Of a stretch of 64,000 bases of DNA, positions 53,322-62,105 are shown piece after piece. The notes beneath the pieces were generated by a model that saw nothing but the letters and a program-made list of their open reading frames with translations, did not search any database and was not told the origin of the DNA. This DNA comes from Thiocystis violacea (GTDB lineage: Bacteria; Pseudomonadota; Gammaproteobacteria; Chromatiales; Chromatiaceae): contig NZ_NRRG01000005.1 in NCBI RefSeq assembly GCF_016583575.1, positions 79,782-143,781 on the forward strand. The letters are read 5' to 3'. Numbering within the stretch: position 1 is the first letter of the stretch; every line of letters begins with the position of its first letter. The position numbers were made by a program, and so were the translations under genes.

Positions 53322-53543
53322 TTAATGCTGGCAGTTGCCGAGTCGCCGGGCGTTGCCGGGAAGCACCGCGATGACGAGGGCCAGCCCGAGGAAGAGGGCT
53401 CCGCCGAACACTAGCAGGAGTGCCGCGTGGGCCATGAGGGCCATTGGGGTGGCGGTTTCGGCGACTAGCAGCAACAAGGTGCCCAATATCAACGAGGACG
53501 CCGAGAGAACGACAAGCGCGCGCATGGTCTTGCACGAGATCAT
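53322..53543 (-). CDS. small two-helix membrane protein
   Basis: 73 residues from the ATG at 53543, with GGAG seven bases before it. Two hydrophobic segments, about residues 8-28 (LVVLSASSLILGTLLLLVA) and 35-60 (LMAHAALLLVFGGALFLGLAL), and a short tail (PGNARRLGNCQH) that ends in Cys-x-His. No family recognised. It converges with the napC-like gene; a link to the cytochrome cluster is not shown. Confidence 0.6.
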   Translation of the reverse strand: MISCKTMRALVVLSASSLILGTLLLLVAETATPMALMAHAALLLVFGGALFLGLALVIAVLPGNARRLGNCQH

Positions 53544-53744
53544 GATCAATCTCCAAATATCACTACATAATCATATCCTAATATTTATTTGGGCAATTAC
53601 AAGTGGCAAAAGCCTTAATAGTGACCCATGCCGCACTATCGGGGGGCTTGGGTTGAGAGCGGGATGGGCGTATCGAATTTTGGCGGTCGAGGGGAACGAC
53701 CTGTTCGAGACCCAAGGCAGGAGGCTATCCCTGGGATAGCGAGA

Positions 53745-53770
53745 GAAGCCGATCCGTGCGGATCGGCTTC
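53745..53770. terminator. hairpin at the 3' end of the foldase gene
   Basis: GAAGCCGATCC and GGATCGGCTTC form a perfect 11-bp stem with a GTGC loop, 13 bp beyond the stop of the minus-strand PPIase. There is no clear T run, so efficiency is uncertain. Confidence 0.65.
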
Positions 53771-53782
53771 GGGGCTTCGTTC

Positions 53783-54664
53783 CTAGTCGGCCTTAGGGGC
53801 GTCGACTGCTGGCGCGGCCTCATCCTCGGGTTTGAGCCTGACGACTTCCTCGTTGAGTTCGACCATGGCGCTGCTGCGCATCTCGTTGATTTTCTGTCCG
53901 ATCTTCTGGCGTTTGAGCACGGCGGTCAACTGTGGCTTGGCGTCCTCGAAGGCCGGTGGCTCGGCCTTGCGCGTTTCCTGGAGTTCGATGACGTGCCAGC
54001 CGAACTGCGTGTGAACGGGTTCCTTGGTGTAGGTGCCGGGCTTGAGCTTGGCGATCGCCTCGGAGAAGGGGGCCACCATCTGACTCGGATCGAACCAGCC
54101 CAACTCGCCCCCTTCCTTACCCGTCGGACCCAGCGAGTTTTTCTTGGCCAGCTCGGTGAAATCGGTTCCCTTATCCAACTGCTTGATCAGCTTCTTGGCC
54201 TCGTCCTCTTCCTTCACGAGGATGTGCCGGGCCTTGTACTCGGTGCGAGTAGCCTGTTCCTTGGCCTTCTCGTAGGCTTCCTTCAGCTCCTTGTCCGTGG
54301 GCTCGATCTCATTGGCCATCGCCGAGAGCGCGGCGTTCGACATGACCTTCATCCGGTCGAGTTCCAGGGCGGCGAGCACGTTGCGCTCGTCTTGCAGCTT
54401 TCTCCGGTCGCCTTCCTGAGAGGCCACGATCAGGCCCATGAACTCGTCGAAGACCTGCTGCTGGAAGGCTGGATTGTCGTTGCCACCCTGCTGTGCCTGA
54501 AGCCGCTCCATGAAGAACTGGCGGAAGACGTCCAGTCGGTAGGCGGTGCCGTTCACGGTCGCGATCAGGGTATCGGGTGAGTCCGTGTTCTTGGCGTCCT
54601 CGGCGACGCCGGCCCCGGCCGCGAGCAGGGCGCATAACACGAAGGCAATATGGGTTTTCTTCAT
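53783..54664 (-). CDS. parvulin-type peptidyl-prolyl isomerase (periplasmic foldase)
   Basis: 293 residues from the ATG at 54664 (MKKTHIAFVLCALLAAGAG), a signal peptide. A SurA/PrsA-like N-terminal helical domain (LDVFRQFFMERLQAQQG ... FQQQVFDEFMGLIVASQ) precedes a parvulin domain that begins ARHILVKEEDEAKKLIKQL and ends FGWHVIELQETR. It catalyses proline isomerisation and assists folding in the periplasm. Downstream order with yciI and yciB is seen in other proteobacteria. Confidence 0.92.
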   Translation of the reverse strand: MKKTHIAFVLCALLAAGAGVAEDAKNTDSPDTLIATVNGTAYRLDVFRQFFMERLQAQQGGNDNPAFQQQVFDEFMGLIVASQEGDRRKLQDERNVLAALELDRMKVMSNAALSAMANEIEPTDKELKEAYEKAKEQATRTEYKARHILVKEEDEAKKLIKQLDKGTDFTELAKKNSLGPTGKEGGELGWFDPSQMVAPFSEAIAKLKPGTYTKEPVHTQFGWHVIELQETRKAEPPAFEDAKPQLTAVLKRQKIGQKINEMRSSAMVELNEEVVRLKPEDEAAPAVDAPKAD

Positions 54665-54731
54665 GGTGAATATTTCCATTGATTGAATATTGACGTTCTT
54701 CGACGGGCCATGGACATGGGCCGTCGAAATA

Positions 54732-55031
54732 TCAGGGAAAGACTTGCTTGAAGGGTTTGACCGTGACGTCGCGGTAAACGCCGGAGGACCGATAGGGATC
54801 AGCCTCCGCCCAAGCCTCGGCCGAGGCGAGATCCGGGAATTCCGCGACGATCAGCGAGCCGGTGAATCCGGCCTCGCCCGGATCCGGGCCGTCGATCGCC
54901 GGATGCGGGCCGGCGAGGACGAGTCGACCCGCGTCACGCAGGGACTCCAGGCGCGCGAGATGGTCGGGCCGCGCTCGCAGGCGGGCCGGCAGGCTGTCGG
55001 GATGATCAACCGCGATGATGGCGTAGAGCAC
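54732..55031 (-). CDS. YciI-family protein
   Basis: 99 residues, normal for Yci[40 protein letters not shown] and [18 protein letters not shown] match the ferredoxin-like YciI fold with the conserved His-Asp pair. The ATG is one base after the yciB stop, so the two are coupled. Function in the cell is unclear. Confidence 0.92.
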   Translation of the reverse strand: MLYAIIAVDHPDSLPARLRARPDHLARLESLRDAGRLVLAGPHPAIDGPDPGEAGFTGSLIVAEFPDLASAEAWAEADPYRSSGVYRDVTVKPFKQVFP

Positions 55032-55032
55032 G

Positions 55033-55707
55033 TCAATCCGTCTCCAGGGCTTGGGGTTCTTCTTTCATGTGGCGGGAGAGGTAAAAGGCTTGCGCGATCA
55101 CGAACGCGATCGTGAGCCCCATCATACCGAAGAGCTTGAAGTTCACCCAGACCTCTTCGCGCGCCTGGGCGTCGTTGCAGAGCCCCAGGATCTGGCCCGT
55201 GTAAAGTTCGCCGCAGGCCGAAAGATCCACGCCGACGCCACCCGTGGCGCCGAGCAGGGCCTGATGAGCTTCGTGGAAACCGCTGCCGACATAGACCACG
55301 AACAGGTTCGCGAACCCTAGAAAGATGAAGAAGCCGATCCAGAGCAGATTGAGCCGGGTCCAGATGAGGCGCGGAAGCTCCATGGCGTGCCCCATCATGC
55401 GTTCGATCAGGGTCCGCTCCCCGATCACGTGACTGCCGATGAACGCGACCGCGAACAGCCAGTTGACCAGCGTGGGCTTCCACATGACGAAGATGGGATC
55501 GCGCAGCGCGATGGTCAATCCGCCGAAAACCACCAGAAGACCCAGGGTCGCGAGGTGCATCTTTTCCACCCGCCGCCGGCGAAACCAGGACCAGCCGACC
55601 TGCAGCGCCGCGGCGCCGATGGCGACACCCGTCGCCCAATAGATCCCGGCCAGCTTGTAGGCGATGAAGAACAGCAGAATGGGGAAGAAATCGATCAGCA
55701 GTTTCAT
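55033..55707 (-). CDS. yciB: YciB/IspZ inner-membrane septation protein A
   Basis: 224 residues with about six membrane segments. The start [35 protein letters not shown] [15 protein letters not shown] and [17 protein letters not shown] are highly characteristic. It is about 40 residues longer than E. coli YciB (179), with the extra part between residues 150 and 190 ([17 protein letters not shown]). It acts in envelope synthesis and division. It forms an operon with yciI. Confidence 0.93.
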   Translation of the reverse strand: MKLLIDFFPILLFFIAYKLAGIYWATGVAIGAAALQVGWSWFRRRRVEKMHLATLGLLVVFGGLTIALRDPIFVMWKPTLVNWLFAVAFIGSHVIGERTLIERMMGHAMELPRLIWTRLNLLWIGFFIFLGFANLFVVYVGSGFHEAHQALLGATGGVGVDLSACGELYTGQILGLCNDAQAREEVWVNFKLFGMMGLTIAFVIAQAFYLSRHMKEEPQALETD

Positions 55708-56067
55708 AATGGATACCCGGCGCCGAGATCCGTCGGGGGATTCGGTTCGCCGTTGTGCTAGGCATGGGAATCGGCCGCCAGGATTCGGGCGGAATCGGTC
55801 ATCAAGGATTCGTACGGTCGGGCGGGAACGGTCGCTAGGCGCGCGCTGGAATTAGAGCCAGAGGCGAATCGACATCGCTCGCGCGTCTCGGATCCATCGA
55901 GAGGCCCGTGGATCGCGCCCCCCTGGATCGTGACCTCCGAGGATACGACCGGATGGTCGTCCTGGTAAAGCCGCGATTCCGGGGCTTTCAGGGTCGGGTG
56001 AAGATTCCGCGACCCCTGATATAGTAGCGCCCCTTTGGTTGATTATCATGAATCCGGGAGGATCGCA

Positions 56068-57411
56068 GTGGAAGAGATCACGGCTTGGGTGAATGCATTG
56101 AACGGCATCGTCTGGGGGCCGCCGATGCTGGTCCTGATCTTGGGCGTCGGCTTTTTCCTCATGGTAGGGCTGCGTCTGATGCCGCTGATGAAGCTGGGTT
56201 TCGGCTTCCGCATGCTCTGGCGCGGGCGCGTCAAACAGGGGGAGGGCGACATTCCGCCCTATCAGGCCCTGATGACGGTGCTCGCGGCGACCGTCGGCAC
56301 GGGCAACATCGCCGGCGTGGCCACGGCCATTTTCCTTGGCGGGCCAGGGGCGCTGTTCTGGATGTGGTGCACCGCGCTGGTCGGCATGGCGACCAAGTAC
56401 GCCGAGGCCGTGCTGGCGATGCACTATCGCGAGGTGGACGGCAAGGGCCACCATCTCGGCGGACCCATGTATTACATCAAGCTCGGTCTCGGCAAGAAAT
56501 GGCTGTGGATGGCGACGGCATTCGCGCTGTTCGGTGTACTGGCCGGTTTTGGTATCGGCAACACGGTTCAGGCCAATTCGGTCGCCCATGCGGTGCAGAG
56601 TACCTTTGGTGTCCAGCCTTGGCTCACGGGCGTCGTGATGGCGGTCTTCACGGGCTTGGTCCTGATTGGCGGCATCCGGCGCATCGGTGAGGTGTCCGCG
56701 GCGTTGGTGCCCTTCATGGCGGCGGTCTATGTGCTCGGCGGCCTGGTCATCCTGGCCATGCATGTCGATCAGATCGGCGCGGCGCTGGAGATGGTTTTCG
56801 TGCAGGCCTTCACGCCAACGGCCGCGACCGGTGGGTTTGCTGGCGCGACCATCGCCGCCGCGATTCAATTTGGCGTGGCTCGCGGGATTTTCTCCAACGA
56901 GGCGGGACTCGGCAGCGCCCCGATCGCTCACGCGGCGGCGCAGTCCAATGACCCCGTCGCTCAGGGGACGGTGGCCATGATCGGCACCTTCATCGATACC
57001 CTTGTCATCTGCACCATCACCGGCTTGGTGATCCTGGTTTCCGGCGCCTGGGATTCCGGCGAGACTGGTGCCGCGCTCTCGTCGCTGGCGTTCGAGAGCG
57101 CCTTGCCTGGGGTTGGCAACTATATCGTCGCCTTCGGCCTGGTCCTCTTCGCCTACACCACGATCCTGGGCTGGAGTGTCTACGGCGAACGCTGCGCCGA
57201 GTATCTCTTCGGCGAGCGGATCATTCTGCCTTTCAGGATCCTGTGGGTGCTCGTGGTGCCGCTGGGGGCGATAGCCAAGCTGGACTTCGTCTGGTTGGTG
57301 GCGGATACGCTCAATGCCTTGATGGCCCTCCCCAACCTGGTCGCCTTGATCCTGCTGAGCCCCGTGGTGTTCCGGTTGACCAAGGATTACTTCGCGCGCA
57401 AGCCCATGTGA
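56068..57411 (+). CDS. AGCS-family sodium:alanine (amino-acid) symporter
   Basis: 447 residues from a GTG at 56068, chosen because GGGAGG lies six bases upstream; the frame reaches a TTG at 56035 but the extension is not characteristic. About eleven membrane helices. Family marks: VLAATVGTGNIAGVATAIFLGGPG, GPMYYIKLGLGKKW and SNEAGLGSAPIAHAAAQ (split here: FSNEAGLGSAPIAHA). It brings in alanine or glycine with sodium. A hairpin terminator follows at 57421. Confidence 0.95.
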   Translation: MEEITAWVNALNGIVWGPPMLVLILGVGFFLMVGLRLMPLMKLGFGFRMLWRGRVKQGEGDIPPYQALMTVLAATVGTGNIAGVATAIFLGGPGALFWMWCTALVGMATKYAEAVLAMHYREVDGKGHHLGGPMYYIKLGLGKKWLWMATAFALFGVLAGFGIGNTVQANSVAHAVQSTFGVQPWLTGVVMAVFTGLVLIGGIRRIGEVSAALVPFMAAVYVLGGLVILAMHVDQIGAALEMVFVQAFTPTAATGGFAGATIAAAIQFGVARGIFSNEAGLGSAPIAHAAAQSNDPVAQGTVAMIGTFIDTLVICTITGLVILVSGAWDSGETGAALSSLAFESALPGVGNYIVAFGLVLFAYTTILGWSVYGERCAEYLFGERIILPFRILWVLVVPLGAIAKLDFVWLVADTLNALMALPNLVALILLSPVVFRLTKDYFARKPM

Positions 57412-57420
57412 TCCGAGCGC

Positions 57421-57445
57421 GACCGCCGCGGCTCTCACGGCGGTC
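57421..57445. terminator. hairpin terminator between convergent genes
   Basis: GACCGCCG (57421-57428) pairs with CGGCGGTC (57438-57445) around a 9-base loop, directly after the symporter stop and before the end of the convergent bolA-like gene. Confidence 0.7.
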
Positions 57446-57472
57446 CCGCTCGAAGCGCTCGCCGCAAGACGA

Positions 57473-57790
57473 TCAGCCGGCTTGCGAGCCGCCCTGGCAA
57501 GGCGGGGACTCGGGCGCGACGCCGCCCTTCTCATGCCATTCCTCGGGTGTCCAGGTATGCATGGTCAGGGCATGCAGCCCCTGTCGCAGTTCCCCGTCGA
57601 GCAGTCCGTTGAGCCGCCGATGACGCTCGACCAGGGGTACGTCGATGAAGGTTTCGCTCACCACCAGCACCTTGAAATGGGATTCCGCGTCTGGCGGGAC
57701 CGCGTGCATGTAACTCTCGTCGACCACGTCCAGGTACATGGGCTGAAGCGCTTCCTGGATTTTTTCCTCGATACGTTGCTTGCGACTCAT
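57473..57790 (-). CDS. BolA-family protein
   Basis: 105 residues from the ATG at 57790 with AGGTTC before it. ESYMHAVPPDAESHFKVLVV, ERHRRLNGLLDGEL and GLHALTMHTWTPEEW are the BolA signature, including the conserved His residues that share a [2Fe-2S] cluster with a monothiol glutaredoxin. It helps in iron-sulfur trafficking or stress shape control. The C-terminal 14 residues are Gly/Pro-rich and variable. Confidence 0.93.
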   Translation of the reverse strand: MSRKQRIEEKIQEALQPMYLDVVDESYMHAVPPDAESHFKVLVVSETFIDVPLVERHRRLNGLLDGELRQGLHALTMHTWTPEEWHEKGGVAPESPPCQGGSQAG

Positions 57791-57857
57791 TTGAACCTCC
57801 GAGTGGACCCTTGGCGCCATTGCTCCGGCTCGGTTGCCGCCGACCGCTCCAACGCGG

Positions 57858-58745
57858 TCAATCGGAGGCTTCCGATCGCCCTCCGGGGCGCTGATCGCCG
57901 GAGAGCTCGATGTGTTCGATCACGGCCAGCGCCTGGGACGCCTCGACGACCCTTCGCAGAAGCTCCTCGTGCGACGGATCGGCCAGTCGCTCCCGGTCGA
58001 TGCCCTCGCTGCGTCCGTAGAGGCTCAGACGCAACTGTTCGGTCGTGCGTGCATGGAGCCGGAGATCGCTCAGGATCCGCGTGAATTCGCTGGGCGTGGG
58101 TGCCGCGCCCAGGGCGCGAAACAGGCCGGCGAGCGCGTCGAACAAGGGTTGGGCCTCTGGGCCGAGACCGAATGGCGTCGGATGATAGACCAGTTGTCGC
58201 TCGGAGTGCCGGTTGATCCAGACTCGAAAACTCTCTTTCCGCAGCGAGTGATACAGGGGCTCCTCCGAGATCAGAAAGAGCAGCAGGCGATTGGGATTGG
58301 CGAAGTAGCGGCCGTCGCGCACATCCCAGTAGCCGTTCGCGACCAGGCGATGAATGCGGATGTGATCGCGGAAGTCGGCGGCCTGGATCTGGTCGAGAAT
58401 CAAAATGGTCGGGTCGCCCTCGCTCTGGGCGCAGGCCTCGCTGACGATCTGGTCCAGCGGATCGATCGGCGGCTCCTCGCGGCCAAGCTCGTCGCGGGTC
58501 GGTGGCAGGATGACATCCGGCGGCGGGGGATGCCTGTCGGTGAAGTCGTGATAGAGGACGCAGGGAAAACTCAGCGAACGGGCCAGCGCGTTGGCGAAGG
58601 CGGTCTTGCGCCGCTCTCCCTCGCCCTCGATGTTGAGTGTGCGAATCCCGGTCGTCGGGCTTTCCAGCAGGCAGCGGAGCTGGAATTCGTAGTCATCGTT
58701 CGACTCGAATCCGTTCTCGGCCATTCTCTCTCTCAGGCTTGGCAT
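57858..58745 (-). CDS. hypothetical protein with a degenerate P-loop layout
   Basis: 295 residues from the ATG at 58745. IEGEGERRKTAFANALARSL lies where an AAA/STAND ATPase would have Walker A, but the consensus GxxxxGK[ST] is reduced to GEGERRKT. TILILDQIQAADF resembles a Walker B strand, and NRLLLFLISEEPLY a sensor strand. If related to AAA proteins it may not bind ATP. No membrane segment. Its neighbours (bolA, ankyrin protein) give no clue to its function. Confidence 0.6.
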   Translation of the reverse strand: MPSLRERMAENGFESNDDYEFQLRCLLESPTTGIRTLNIEGEGERRKTAFANALARSLSFPCVLYHDFTDRHPPPPDVILPPTRDELGREEPPIDPLDQIVSEACAQSEGDPTILILDQIQAADFRDHIRIHRLVANGYWDVRDGRYFANPNRLLLFLISEEPLYHSLRKESFRVWINRHSERQLVYHPTPFGLGPEAQPLFDALAGLFRALGAAPTPSEFTRILSDLRLHARTTEQLRLSLYGRSEGIDRERLADPSHEELLRRVVEASQALAVIEHIELSGDQRPGGRSEASD

Positions 58746-58858
58746 CACGGAAGCATAGCCTGGTTCGCGGTCGAGCCCAAGGCATCAAGCCTCTGCTCTG
58801 CTGGCGCTTGATCGGCACGGTTGTCCGGCTGGATGGCGGCGCGGGTCGTGGTAGGCGA

Positions 58859-59440
58859 TCAGCCGTTGGGCTGGAGCCGGCTCAGGGTGGCGGTGTGTCC
58901 GCCCTCGCGCGCCCACTGCTCGGCGGTCTTGCCGTCGAAATCCTTGAGTGTCGGATCGGCCTGGTGCCGGAGCAGTGTGTCGACCGTCTTGAGATGCCCC
59001 TGCTTGGCCGCCCAGATCAGGGCCGTCCAGCCCTCGGTGGACTCCTGGTGATCGACCATGGCGCCATGGCGCAGCAGAAGTTCGACGACCTTGGCGTGAT
59101 TATTCGAGGCCGCCAGCATCAAGGCCGTATAGCCGCCCTTGTCCATGGCGTCGAGCTTGGCGCCGGCCGTGATCAGGCGCGCCACGACGGGTTCGTGCCC
59201 GTACAGGGCCGCCTTCATGAGCGGGGTCCAGTCGCAACTGTCGCGCACGTCGGGCTGGCGATGGCGGGTCAGCAACTCGTCCAGCGCGCTCAGATCCCCT
59301 TGTTCGGCGACCTCAAGCAGGGCCGCGCCGGGTCCATCGTAGGCGCCCGCGCTGGAGGTGCCGCCGGTGTCGGACGGTCCGCAGGCGCTCAGGGACGTCA
59401 GGATCAGTGTGGCGATTGTGAATGTTCGAGCGATTTTCAT
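58859..59440 (-). CDS. ankyrin-repeat lipoprotein
   Basis: 193 residues from the ATG at 59440 (MKIARTFTIATLILTSL). The lipobox LSAC at residue 19-22 marks it as a lipoprotein. Four ankyrin repeats follow: GDLSALDELLTRHRQPD, DWTPLMKAALYGHEPVV, GYTALMLAASNNHAKVVELL and GWTALIWAAKQGHLKTVDTLL. Such proteins bind other proteins; here probably in the periplasm. The longer frame to 59554 is non-coding in look. Confidence 0.88.
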   Translation of the reverse strand: MKIARTFTIATLILTSLSACGPSDTGGTSSAGAYDGPGAALLEVAEQGDLSALDELLTRHRQPDVRDSCDWTPLMKAALYGHEPVVARLITAGAKLDAMDKGGYTALMLAASNNHAKVVELLLRHGAMVDHQESTEGWTALIWAAKQGHLKTVDTLLRHQADPTLKDFDGKTAEQWAREGGHTATLSRLQPNG

Positions 59441-59498
59441 GGGGCGCATTCTCGGCATCCGAATCCGCCAAACCAATGAGAATGCGCAAGATCCGCCA

Positions 59499-60278
59499 TC
59501 AATGACGCGCCGCGCAGTCTCCGTAGCGGCATTGCACCAGGATGTCGGAACCATCCCGACAGAAGACGCGATGCTGTTCCCAGTCCTGGCCCGAGGATTC
59601 GAGCCGGGTGGCTCGGTCGGTCAGTTCGCAGCCGCGGCCGAGGGCGTAACGCTCGGCGACGTAGGCCCAGGCACCGATCCTGGGGGCGCTCGGCTGCGTG
59701 GATTCGGGCGCGAGATGGCCCACCGGGGGCGCGGCCGTCGAACCCATGGCGGGGTCTCCGTGCCGGGCCTCCCATTTGCCGCGCAGCGAGGCCAGGGCAC
59801 GCAAGAGATTGTCCGAGTAGCGTTCGGTCACGTCCGTTCTCCACTCGTCCTCGGTGCCCGGCCACTCGACTTCCTCGGCTCTCAGGCTGACGCGCGACCC
59901 ATCCGCTTCCTCGGAGAAATCGGCGAACACGCGCAGGGTCCGCTCCGCGACGAGCACCCCCTCTTCCTCGTCCCCGTCGAGGAGTTGCTCGAAGGTGGCC
60001 GAGGTCGAGGCGACCGTGAGGATTCTCCAGCCCCGACTCGTGGCGTTCTCGACGGCGAAGGAACGCGCGTCGCTTAGATTGGCGCCGAAGAGTAGGACGT
60101 TTGGGGGCGAGGCGAAGGTCCAGTTGGGCTGGAGGATCAACAGCAGGAGCGCGAGAAGGCGCCCCTGAAGCCCGAGGCGCGGCCTCGGGTGGTTGGCGAG
60201 GGGTTGGTCGCCCGAACGCGCCGGGGCGCGTCGGTCGATCGTCCTCAAAGCAGACCTTGGCAGGTTCCGTTTTGGCAT
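59499..60278 (-). CDS. exported hypothetical protein with a four-Cys C-terminal domain
   Basis: 259 residues. The hydrophobic stretch LLALLLLILQPNWTFA at residues 41-56 looks like a signal peptide with a long basic leader, so the true start may be internal. The middle (LLFGANLSDARSFAVENATSRGWRILTVASTS) is a compact alpha/beta part. The last 55 residues have four Cys (RGCELTD, VFCRDG, VQCRYGDC) and match the end of the next protein, its paralogue. The ATG at 60278 overlaps the 3' end of that gene by 34 bp. Confidence 0.7.
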   Translation of the reverse strand: MPKRNLPRSALRTIDRRAPARSGDQPLANHPRPRLGLQGRLLALLLLILQPNWTFASPPNVLLFGANLSDARSFAVENATSRGWRILTVASTSATFEQLLDGDEEEGVLVAERTLRVFADFSEEADGSRVSLRAEEVEWPGTEDEWRTDVTERYSDNLLRALASLRGKWEARHGDPAMGSTAAPPVGHLAPESTQPSAPRIGAWAYVAERYALGRGCELTDRATRLESSGQDWEQHRVFCRDGSDILVQCRYGDCAARH

Positions 60279-61390
60279 CTGACCAGAAAGCTATCGCTGC
60301 CCTCGCAGGGCACCTTGTGGACCTCGCCATCCTGGCGCGATTCGATCAATTGCGAACCTTCGGTGGAGACCTGACAGCCCCGCTGGCGTGCGTACTGTTC
60401 GGCATTGGCGGACCAGCTCACGGGGCCGGCGCCGCTCGTCCGTGTCTCGGGCAGGGACATCATGTTCTCACGGGAGGACAGGCGCGGGGCTTGGTAGGGT
60501 GCTGGCTCGCTCGGGCGCTGGGTGCTCAGCGCCGAGGTGGCGTCGACGACCGGCGCGGCGCCCGAGGGACGGTACCTGGGCTCGGGGGTTGGCCGCTTGT
60601 AGGTCGGAATCGGCACCCCGGTCGCGGAGCGGGTGGGCGACTCGGCCGTGCGCGGCGCGGGCGTGGTGGCTGGCCTAAGCGCGGGCTGGGCGCTGTACGT
60701 GGGTTCGGGTCGCGGGTTGGCGGGGGGCGCGGGCGGCGACTGATTGGCCGGGGCTGGCGGCTCCAGACGAGCCGTTTCCATGCTGTCGGCGGCGGGCGCC
60801 GGTGCGCGCGAGGCGGACCCGTGAGGCGAATCCGCCCAGGGATCCTTCCAGCCATCGGCTGGCGGTGTCGCTCGCGCCAGGCGGTCCCGGTGCCGCGACC
60901 AGGAGTCGCTCAGCGAGTCCAGGGATTGTGTCAGGGTGTCGCGGAAAGCGTCCGTATAGTCGATGCGTGCCGGAGGTTGTCCGCCCATGGCTGGACTCAC
61001 CACTTCCGCCTTGCTCGCGACATTGACCCCGCCGCCCGTCTCCATGAAAAAGGAGGTGACCTCGAGCGTCGACCCCGGCGGGGCTCCGGCGCCTGGCACG
61101 ACGCTGGCGAGGTAGGCCGTGTCTGCGGGGCGCGTGACGACGAGGCGGTCCTTGACGGAATCGCCCATCTTCCAGCCCTTACCGCGAGCCGCGCCCATCG
61201 CCAGTGACTTGACCTCCGAAAGCCGCGCGCCCGGCAACAGCGTTTGCGGCAGGTTCGCGATATCGACCTGCGAGAGCGCGTCGGCCTGCGCCTGATCCAG
61301 GGATGAGGTGGTCGGGCCGCTCGCGCAACCCGCGAGCAGCAGGGCCGAAATCGCAACACAGCAGGCGGTTGCCTTCAAATGCAGGTTCAC
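60245..61390 (-). CDS. lipoprotein with Pro-rich linker and four-Cys C-terminal domain
   Basis: 381 residues. Lipobox LLAGC gives lipidation at Cys22. An N-terminal domain (about 45-175, ARGKGWKMGDSVKDRLVVT) shares its plan with the middle of the downstream paralogue. A 120-residue Pro/Ala/Thr-rich linker follows, then a 55-residue domain with four Cys (RGCQVST, VPCEGSD, VRCQNGTC). A purine-rich site lies before the ATG. It is probably an outer-membrane lipoprotein that acts with the downstream protein. No known family. Confidence 0.75.
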   Translation of the reverse strand: MNLHLKATACCVAISALLLAGCASGPTTSSLDQAQADALSQVDIANLPQTLLPGARLSEVKSLAMGAARGKGWKMGDSVKDRLVVTRPADTAYLASVVPGAGAPPGSTLEVTSFFMETGGGVNVASKAEVVSPAMGGQPPARIDYTDAFRDTLTQSLDSLSDSWSRHRDRLARATPPADGWKDPWADSPHGSASRAPAPAADSMETARLEPPAPANQSPPAPPANPRPEPTYSAQPALRPATTPAPRTAESPTRSATGVPIPTYKRPTPEPRYRPSGAAPVVDATSALSTQRPSEPAPYQAPRLSSRENMMSLPETRTSGAGPVSWSANAEQYARQRGCQVSTEGSQLIESRQDGEVHKVPCEGSDSFLVRCQNGTCQGLL

Positions 61391-61688
61391 CTTAAGCCTC
61401 TCTGAAGATTATGGAATGGTGCCGATCGGCATCGCGCGCCGATGAGTCGGAATAGCCAGGGTTCATGGGCGGGATGCTAGCACAGGGCGGTTATGGTCAA
61501 GCACCCAGTCATGGCGAGGATCGCCCTTGCCGCGCTTGACTAACCCGCTTCGGCGAATTTCTGGGGTGTGGGCGGTCTGGCGGGGATGTTCCGGAGCGAC
61601 CCATTGTTCGTGGGTGACGGCTCGGCACGCGAAAGAGGCGAATCCAGGCGGTCCGTGCGCGTCCTTGCGACTCCGGGTTCCTGCTGTT

Positions 61689-61734
61689 TGGAGCCGATGA
61701 GCGGATTCGAACCGCTGACCCACGCATTACGAAT
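61689..61734 (-). tRNA. 3' fragment of tRNA-Thr(CGT), probable attachment-site copy
   Basis: Read on the minus strand from 61734: anticodon loop and 3' stem (TTCGTAATGCG, anticodon CGT at 61731-61729), variable loop, a complete T arm (AGCGG-TTCGAAT-CCGCT) and the acceptor strand CATCGGCT with encoded CCA (61689-61691). The 5' half, including the D arm and the 5' acceptor strand, is absent; beyond 61735 the sequence diverges. This is not a working tRNA. A 3' tRNA half is the typical residue left by tRNA-targeting integrases. Confidence 0.8.
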
Positions 61735-61786
61735 CCGAACTACGGCTATAAGTCACTTTTTATTGTCCGAAGCAAGGTTAAAACCA

Positions 61787-62105
61787 CCGCCTTTAGGCGG
61801 TCAGATTGATCTTTGGAGGCCTTTTGCGGCTTGCTGCCAATGCGACGAACGCTGGAGACGGTCGCCATGCGATCTTTGACCCGCCTGAGAAAACATGACG
61901 TGTGAGCCATGGCTGGGCGCGCGGCGGCTTTTACGTGACATCCAACGCCGTGACGGACGAAATGAGTCGGGCGTATCTGGGACATCATTTAAGCCAAAGA
62001 CAGACGATAACTTCCGAACCAAGGCACCCTGAACGGGTCTTTCGACCCGTATCCGGACTTTCAGTCCGTAACTTCAACCCACCAGCTTTAGCTGGTGGTT
62101 GTTGA
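61787..62105 (+). mobile_element. IS200/IS605-family remnant with hairpin ends
   Basis: Left hairpin CCGCC-TTTA-GGCGG (61787-61800) after TTAAAACC, the same left end as at 5440-5453. Right hairpin CCACCAGC-TTTA-GCTGGTGG (62079-62098), preceded by two smaller hairpins (GGGTC-TTTC-GACCC and CGGACTTTCAGTCCG). Between them lies the C-terminal end of a Y1 transposase (TnpA): WARGGFYVTSNAVTDEM and, after a frameshift, DDNFRT (61902-62030). The catalytic part with the HUH motif and Tyr is deleted. Confidence 0.65.

Noticed and set aside
55852..57534. 560-residue minus-strand frame over the amino-acid symporter
   Set aside because: His/Arg/Gln-rich shadow; the symporter on the plus strand has strong family motifs and a ribosome-binding site.
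61689..61767. Complete tRNA gene
   Set aside because: The T arm, variable loop and 3' acceptor strand are good, but no D arm or 5' acceptor strand can be found upstream; only the 3' half is present.
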